Source of the DNA: Siphonodentalium dalli
Lineage: Eukaryota > Mollusca > Scaphopoda > Gadilida > Siphonodentaliidae
Direction: 5' to 3'
DNA length: 64,000 bases
Assembly (NCBI GenBank): GCA_032622095.1
Contig: CP136063.1
Location: 86,221,980-86,285,979 of the forward strand
Shown here: piece by piece, positions 57,801-64,000 of the stretch
Position numbering within the stretch: position 1 is the first letter of the stretch
Layout of the letters: each line of letters starts with the position of its first letter
Made by a program: the position numbers and the translations under genes
Notes under the pieces: generated by a model
What the model saw: the letters and a program-made list of their open reading frames with translations, nothing else
Databases searched by the model: none
What the model was told of the DNA's origin: nothing

Positions 57801-60800
57801 CACTTGGTTCATTGCCTGTACTCCATGACCTTTGCAAGTCAACTGTCTACCCAGAAGAACAATATGGTGAGTTATTATTTCAAGCTACAGTACACATAGA
57901 GTGTGCGAGAAGCAAAACACTCAACACCGTAAGATAACACTGAGCACACTGTTGATCCAACATAACGTCGTGCAAATATGTTCACGTTTGACCAAAAAAT
58001 TCACACAGCACTGGGGTTCAACTGGCTCACCACTTTGGGATCTTCAGTGATTTTGGCTCCGACCTATACTGATTTTTTTTTACTTTCGGCCATTTTGATC
58101 ATGGAAAACCTACACTGCCAAGAGAAAATTGTTATGGTGAATATTAGTGATGCTTTTGTCCCATTTTCTTCGGAATGAGTAGTTGGATATTCATATAACC
58201 TACCATGAAAACGATGATTGAGATAGGCGTCTCGTTGTGTCCATATGATGAGGCGATCAGATAGATTTGGCCTTGGATTTCGTAATATCGAAATTCGCCA
58301 TCAGTTTTTAAATAGATAGATAGATAGATCTTTATTTGCATAATAATATACAATTCATTAACAGAATATTAAACAAAAAAATATTATTGCACAGGAGTAG
58401 CATGACCTAGCTGGCTTTCTTCCTGCTGCCCCTGAATGATAAGTGCAATACGAACATATGATGGCGTTTTTACAAGTTCACAAGGCGGACTAAACCAAGC
58501 TACTTAGGATAATTGTAATATGCCATGACCAGATTGTATAATCACGTTTCGATATCATCAATGTCGTCAGCCGATTTTATTTAATCATGTATTTTTGAAA
58601 TACACACGGGCTCCGACTCGTTTTTCAAAGGCTCCAACTCTTATATCACGAAAGGTGACGAGCTGCGGCTCGTTTGCATAGGAAAATCGAGCTGGTAACG
58701 AGGTGGAGAGACAAGGGCTCGGTCGATTTATTGTCTGTTAGCGATAAAATTGCACAATATACCCCCCTCATTGAACGAGACCAAATTGGTAGCTCAGTTT
58801 CATACTTATAAACATTAAGTTTATCCATCCTTGTAATTAGTTATATATTTATCTTTATTCCCATTCTGATTTTCATTGTGCAACTATATGCTTGCCATTT
58901 TTCAGATTACTTATGAACTCCTTCTAAAATGTTCAGCGATTGAGAAAAATAAAGATATAAGAATAAATTTCACATACATCAAAAGTGGTGGACGACACTA
59001 TATAATAAATGTGAATATATTATGTTAGTGACATCTGAAAATGTCGTTATTAACATATAGGACAATGAACATGATTTTTTGGTCATTGGTCAATGAGATA
59101 TCTGTATTATGATTGTTTCGACATAAATCGATCGAACTTGAACGCTGCATGAAGGCTATCAACATATTGTCCATCGTCTGGCCGATCATGCTCACGCTAG
59201 TCATAATATGAACTTTTGCAAGAAGCCGTTTTCATTTGTACACTATTATTATTTATCGGATTTGTTAATTCTATGCATTCGAAGCCGGATTTATAATACC
59301 ACAATCAGATCTCGACCAATGTAAGTTATCCAATTTGGTCCGGTTACCGACTTTTATCTACATTAAACATATTTTAGTTGTAGCCTGCGCTGTAAAACGG
59401 TATGTCGTGCATTACATTTTTTGTATTACGTTGGTGCCACTGAATATGACAGTAGCTTCATTATTTCACCGAAACGGCAAATACCCATGCAACTCGTCCA
59501 AATATCACCCCCGATATGAAGTTCTAGTATGGCATAGTCCGCATTACAAACTCTTTTGATTATTACCGTTGCAACCTTTGACATGATGAGTCGCCCCATG
59601 CCTTCCATATATTTGCGTCCTTGTGTTTGCTTGTTGCAAAACACCATGGTAAAACAGGCCATATTGGTAATGGTCACCTGAATGATCGGGTGTGCATAAT
59701 TGGTCAATCAAGACATGCTCCACAAATACAATGCATATACACGCATAGGTCTATTGTAATTATGACAGACAATTTTACAGACCAGCCGACGACTTTCATT
59801 AGTCAAGGGCTGGTTGGCGTGTTATAAATAATTGAAGAACCATTTTCACATTTGATTGTACCGATACATGCTATGGCGTTAAGGTATACATGTGCCTCCC
59901 CGTGCATATATTATTCCTTTCTAGACAGAAGGGGAGCCATAAAGTATAGGTTGTAGAATGCCGATGGTTTGTCCAATGGGAATAGACAATCAGTCAGAAG
60001 TAGGAACACGATAATATGCCAAAAACTGAGCCTCTCGCTGCGGAGGCTGCCAAAGCACATTATGCCGGATGTGTCAGTCAGAGTCAATCAATCAATTTAT
60101 ATTATTTGTTTCAGAAGCAACAAATGCTGTTTGGGCTCTTTCCTTTGATGATTCCAACAAGGATGACATCATCAAGTGTGAAGGTCTAATGGACACCATT
60201 GTGGAACTGAATCATTCAACATACGAGGGCGTGCGTAAAGCGTGCAACGGGATTATCTGGAACATGAGGGAGAAACTGAAGCAATTACCCAAATATGAAA
60301 ATATAGGTGATCATCTCTACAATTAGGCAACAACAGTAACTTAATAGCCTTGTTTATAAATTGATCCAACCACTTTTGCGCATATTGTAAATAAATAATA
60401 TTAATTTACTGGAGTTACACTAACATATTACGCATATGGTGAAGTAGACTAAGTCTTCTCAGTCCAAAAACAGTTTGGGATATCGGTTGAGTTGATGCTG
60501 TTATGGCCCGAGCCCCATCCCATTACTCTTCCATAACGGGCTTTCATTGAAAATACGCGCTATATTTACACGTGGAGCCCGGGTAATCACTTAAACTGAT
60601 GCATATAATTAATAATCTGACATGTCCACGATTAATCTGCCTTCGAAATATGTATTATTTTCCGTGATAGAAAAGGGTAAAATGGATGATACGATCGTTT
60701 AATGTATTGTTTACATATATTTTCTGATTGCGCGACTAATCGAAATTCTCTGGAAAACAAGGTTTGTTTACTTATAAATCTCGTTGCTTTTACATTCACA

Positions 60801-62898
60801 TGATTACCTCTGATATTCGCATGTTTTATATCATGTTTGTGAAAGGATTGTCCTATGATGATATATGCAAAGTGTCCATTTGACCTAATCCGAAGGCATA
60901 CAAGCAAGATAGCTCTCACCCATGAGTATGTGCGTACAGTTCGTTATGGAAGAGTAACGGGATGGGACTCTGTCCAAAGTAGCATCAATTCAACCGTTGT
61001 CCAAGTTGTTTTGGACTGAGAAGGCTTGGTTTTGTTGTGAAGAAAATATTCGGTGGTACAGTCTTTCCTTTTAATTGCTCCTTCTCCATTATTCAAACTT
61101 TTATAGGGATAAAATACCTCAGTTTAATTTCATGAATTTATTAAAACATTGCTTTAAAAATCTTGTGAAATCCAGGTACATTTTTAATTGGTATCAAGAT
61201 TCACAAGAAGTGCTTTAAAAATCTTGTGAAATCCAGGTACATATTCAATTGGTATCAAGATTCACAAGAATTGTTTCACGTATTGTTCATGGCTCCTTTG
61301 GTGTTATTTCAATGGGGCATGGATAGTTATCGACATATCATGTTTTCTTTTTTTTTGTCTAATATGGTCATTTCTGTCAAAAGTTTTTAAATATATTTAT
61401 GTTTTACATGACCTTTGAATCATCAGGGGGAGTGATGATAATTAACAGAGATAAGAAACTCTACCGATTCCAGTCCGCATAATCTGCACAGGCTGCACAT
61501 ATTTCTTTTTAGTTTGTAGTTGCCTCTATACCACCCAGTGTCTAATATGAAGGACGAATGCTCTCTATAACTCAGACGATTTCTAAATATTGAGATAAGT
61601 GTTAGCAATTTTTTTTTACTTTGGTTATGAAGTGGGAGGAAGTTTGCTGTAGCAAGGAGTTTAGGATTATACAGGCGGGAATTTCATCTTCTGAATATAG
61701 TCGTAAATGTGCCATTATAGTGCAAGAGTTTATGCTGACTCCATAGCCATACAGTTGAAATGTGATATTTGGAAGTCTTATGTTATTTTAATTTTAGGAA
61801 AATTGTGAATTTTCTTGGCCTCAGAAATAAATATTTCCAGTTTCGTAATTTCAGTGAAGTCATACTTCAACGACGAGAGTGCAGCAAAAAAGGATGGTCA
61901 GCCAAGTACAGGAACAGAAAAACAGAAAGGTCATGTGATGATAAGTTACCAGTGGGCCAATCAAGCTCTGCTACTGCAAATACGTGACCAACTGAAACTG
62001 AATAACTATCCGGTGTGGATGGACGTGGATGATATGGGTGGATCGACACTGCAGGCTATGGCACTCGCGATCGAGAATGCAGATGTTGTTATCATGTGCA
62101 TGACTAAGAAATACAAGGATAGTCCTAATTGCCGAGCAGGTGAGAAATTTAAGACCTACCCGGTTTTGAGACTGGGCCCAAGCATATACTGAAATCACCA
62201 AGTAGGCAAACAAAATAAACTTCTCAAAAATATTTTATTTTGTATAAATGTAAGGATAATGTTTATACTATGGTAAAATGATATAACTATCAGAATGGAT
62301 AGATACTGCTTGTGAAAGATAATTTCAGGTTGTTGGGCTGTTTTCTTCTCCCAACGAACCCCCCTTGTTGGCTAGGGGAATACAATAGGTGTGGCTTTCT
62401 TCATGCTCGCCCCGGCTCTGTTATTTTTATGTGGCTGGTCAGGATTTGAGTTCTTTGGATTTTGGTCTTTCTTTGAGCCTGGTGGATAATAAAGCGTTTG
62501 AAATGGCAAATGTCGTGAAAATATAACAACTGGATATGTTTTGAGAAATGCCTGAAATATATGAAACGACACAATGATCCATATCATTTTTTTATTCATT
62601 TGTCTGTGTACGTAATACCATAACAAACTTCCTTTCTGAAACAGAAGCTGAATATGCCTTTTCGAAGAGAAAGAACATAATTCCCTGTATAATGGAGAGA
62701 GGGTATCGTCCAGACGGATGGCTTGGTATGATCCTTGGTGCCAAGCTCTTTTATGACTTCAGCGGGAAATATAAATATGAGGATAAACTTATGGAGCTGT
62801 TGAAAGAGCTGTCTGTTGTTTATAATAAGAAAGAAATTGAACCACCAATCGTCAAAGCCATAGCTGTCGAACAGAATAAGGTATTTGACTCATTTTAA
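53784..62898 (+). CDS. ARM-repeat TIR-domain protein (SARM1-like architecture), six coding exons
   Basis: Coding exons are 53784-54830, 57119-57431, 57753-57866, 60115-60306, 61855-62139 and 62645-62898. Every intron is GT..AG; intron 1 is phase 0 and introns 2-5 are phase 1. Joined length is 2,205 nt including stop, giving 734 aa. Residues 1-180 are low-complexity, acidic and probably disordered. About 185-555 are helical armadillo-like repeats. A TIR domain starts about 581 (HVMISYQW at 582-589). TIR proteins with ARM repeats include SARM1, which cleaves NAD+; other family members act in innate signalling. E651 aligns by eye with the catalytic glutamate of NADase TIRs. No SAM domain is seen between ARM and TIR. 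The last exon might instead splice at 62880 (AAG|GTATTT), extending the protein beyond the window's visible exons. Activity is inferred. Confidence 0.85.
54874..55785. mobile_element. Foldback element of about 912 bp in intron 1
   Basis: Ends GCACGGGGGATGGCC and GGTCATCCCCCGT; arms pair over roughly 400 bp (for example TTCTTCTGAAGAGATTTCGC at 55016 against GCGAAATCGCTTCTGAAGAA at 55616). A central hairpin lies at about 55285-55392. The 91-codon frame inside has no family signal. Confidence 0.65.
55866..55955 (+). repeat. tRNA-like SINE head fragment in intron 1
   Basis: GTAGCCGAGGTAGTTGGGTC gives an A-box-like segment and GTGGTTTCGAACCC a B-box-like segment. Homologous on the opposite strand to 22410-22500. 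Confidence 0.5.
55992..56336. mobile_element. TTAA MITE family 'GGCCCACTTAA', copy C, truncated
   Basis: Same orientation as copy A. The right end AAGTGGGCCTCTAA is intact apart from one base; the left end is missing. Lies in intron 1. Confidence 0.7.
57119..57431 (+). CDS. ARM-TIR gene, coding exon 2
   Basis: Acceptor CCCCACAG at 57118, donor G|GTGAG at 57432, ends in phase 1. Encodes two helical ARM-like units, including NEKLVISAAATLADIVLEKD. The visible stop beyond 57431 belongs to the intron. Confidence 0.85.
57608..57742. repeat. Half copy of the ACGGACATGG MITE next to a splice acceptor
   Basis: It starts TTAAACGGACATGGCTCATT and ends near GCTCTGAAAAATAC, about 10-20 bp before the acceptor of exon 3. 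Confidence 0.7.
57753..57866 (+). CDS. ARM-TIR gene, coding exon 3
   Basis: Acceptor CAACAG at 57752, donor G|GTGAGT at 57867. 38 residues: LRQLARNDGNKKVIVSLGSL, a canonical ARM helix pair in which a helix is followed by a residue run ending in a new helix (PVLHDL). Confidence 0.85.
57867..60114. other. Intron 3 of the ARM-TIR gene
   Basis: 2.25 kb, with a short GATA run at about 58314-58328 followed by TTTATTTGCATAATA, possibly the tail of an old retroposon. No other repeat or gene recognised. Confidence 0.6.
60115..60306 (+). CDS. ARM-TIR gene, coding exon 4
   Basis: Acceptor TTTCAG at 60114, donor G|GTGATC at 60307. It includes ATNAVWALSFDDSNKDDIIK and VRKACNGIIWNMREKL, the typical ARM third-helix pattern 'xxxAxxxLWNL'. 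Confidence 0.85.
60440..61022. mobile_element. Inverted-end element of about 583 bp in intron 4
   Basis: Ends AAGTCTTCTCAGTCCAAAAA and its counterpart at about 61000-61022. Subterminal text ATCCCATTACTCTTCCATAA is inverted at about 60945-60967. Related to 26395-26930. Confidence 0.65.
61150..61275. repeat. 61-bp tandem duplication in intron 4
   Basis: GCTTTAAAAATCTTGTGAAA at 61151 and again at 61212, with only a few differences between the two units. Confidence 0.9.
61855..62139 (+). CDS. ARM-TIR gene, coding exon 5 (first part of TIR domain)
   Basis: Acceptor TTTCAG at 61854, donor G|GTGAGA at 62140. Contains the TIR start HVMISYQW, the VWMDVDDMGGSTLQAMALAI segment and SPNCRA at the end. 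The codon for residue 651 (Glu) is split between this exon and the next. Confidence 0.9.
62645..62898 (+). CDS. ARM-TIR gene, coding exon 6 (rest of TIR domain)
   Basis: Acceptor AAACAG at 62644. It continues EAEYAFSRKKNIIPCIMERG and YRPDGWLGMILGAKLFYDFS, ending in a charged helix. TAA is at 62896-62898. No AATAAA is seen close downstream, and AAG|GTATTT at 62880 is a possible donor, so this may not be the final exon. Confidence 0.8.
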
Positions 62899-63780
62899 CT
62901 ATCGTCACCAGTTCTTCACCACATCCACATTTAGTCTTATGTCTATAAAGGAAAGTATTAATTTCTCATATAAGAAACCGAAAGGTTTTTATTCATGTGT
63001 TGTGCAAATGATGTGATTGGCAAGCTTCCTTTGTTTTCACTGATTATTGACGTTGGTAGTGGGGAAATGTAAATTATCAAAACAAGTGTCCTTATTAACA
63101 TGAGAATTGGTTGATACTAGTATATTGACAACATCCATCGTTTATAGTCAGCTTCACTGCGCTAATCTCGGGATCTTCGGTGGCTCATTAAGTAAGCTGT
63201 ATAGCATATTGGCTTATATGATTCATGATATGGGTAATATACTTCGATCTGTGTATATGGGCACGTTTTTCATTTGCTTACCAATGATCTTTAGATTCTG
63301 CATACATTTGATTACTTTCCAAATGCCATTTGCCCTGTGTGGTCTTTCTTCGTGTAAACCTTAATGAACGTTAACCTTTCTGTGTTATCACTTGCATTAA
63401 CACCATGGCACTGACTCATTATCACTGGTTTAAATTAGAAATAACTGGTAAATAGACATTGACCAATGCTTTGCTTGGGTGTGATCAGATATTAAAATGT
63501 GATGCTGTGTTTAGAAGCACAAAGTCTGGTCTGAAAATGGTTACAATGCTGGCATGACCATAACAGAAGTTATATCAAAGTCTTGGATGTGTACTGTGTA
63601 TGCTCAGTATCAGTGGTTCAACTTATTGATATTCATTTGTGAGGTTCTGTATTATCATAGGGTCAATAGTATCACCAACATGCACACCCATTACAAGGGA
63701 AAGAGAAGTGCATTGATTCTTTTACATTTGCAAAGTATTTCATTACTTTCGATATAGCGTCTTGTAACTGTCAATTACCA
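62899..63780. other. Downstream DNA, possible further intron or 3' region
   Basis: No clear additional exon is seen. It may be 3' untranslated region or an intron if the donor at 62880 is used. Confidence 0.4.
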
Positions 63781-63969
63781 ATGGATGAACACGATAAGAT
63801 TAAAACATCTGTTTCGACTGGACGTGGGTTGTATCACTTCAATTGTGTCCCATTTGACTTGACTAATGCTCCGCAGACTTGTCAACGACTCATAGATTTA
63901 GCTCTTTCATGACGAATTGGAACAAATGTTTGGTTTATATTGATGACGTGACCAAGGTTTACTTTCATT
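63781..63969 (+). pseudogene. Ty3/gypsy reverse-transcriptase fragment, frameshifted
   Basis: Frame 1 (63781-63909) shows TGRGLYHFNCVPFDLTNAPQ and TCQRLIDLALS, then stops. A +2 shifted frame from 63915 gives NWNKCLVYIDDV with the catalytic Y-x-D-D motif. These are the fingers and palm of Ty3/gypsy reverse transcriptase. The break between them marks it as dead, and it runs towards the window edge. Confidence 0.85.
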
Positions 63970-64000
63970 TTGGGGTTTGAATGCAAAGCCAGAAAAAATG

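Overview
The window is animal nuclear DNA, most likely from a lophotrochozoan and probably a bivalve-like mollusc. It is AT-rich and dominated by transposable elements. It carries one intron-split gene with GT..AG junctions, a tRNA-derived SINE with a (TCAA)n tail, decayed LINE fragments and a Ty3/gypsy fragment. I see nothing prokaryotic. The species cannot be named from the sequence, and all family assignments rest on reading motifs by eye.

0-15 kb. The outstanding object is a 9.17-kb palindromic element at 4606-13776. It is bounded by perfect terminal inverted repeats starting 5'-AGAAGAATAGGAGG and by a 6-bp target duplication, ACTATA. Each arm carries the same three tightly packed ORFs: a basic 107-aa protein, a 64-aa ORF and a 189-aa C2H2 zinc-finger protein. 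They run outward from a GC-rich, trinucleotide-repeat centre. The 6-bp duplication and AG/CT ends fit the Polinton/Maverick class, so I read it as a non-autonomous, two-left-ends derivative. One arm has grown by about 2.98 kb through a tandem duplication containing TGAGCAAA arrays. The element sits inside an older TTAA-flanked element (3705-14441) with internal repeats of about 370 bp, and one of those repeats supplies a paralogous empty site.

15-53 kb. I find no intact host gene here. The stretch is a mosaic of non-autonomous DNA elements. Several families are flanked by TTAA (piggyBac-type behaviour). There is a 150-bp foldback family with about 10-bp duplications, a 450-bp family with 5-bp duplications, a foldback element whose ends are 16-bp tandem repeats, and many hairpins. 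LINE remnants lie at about 17.9, 37.0, 42.3 and 50.8-52.0 kb, and SINE pieces at 22.4 and 47.0-47.4 kb.

53.7-62.9 kb. One host gene is present on the + strand with six coding exons. It encodes about 734 aa: a low-complexity acidic N-terminal region, armadillo-like helical repeats and a C-terminal TIR domain, an architecture related to SARM1-type NAD-consuming or immune-signalling proteins. Its introns hold several of the same mobile families. The window ends in a broken Ty3/gypsy reverse transcriptase (63781-63969).
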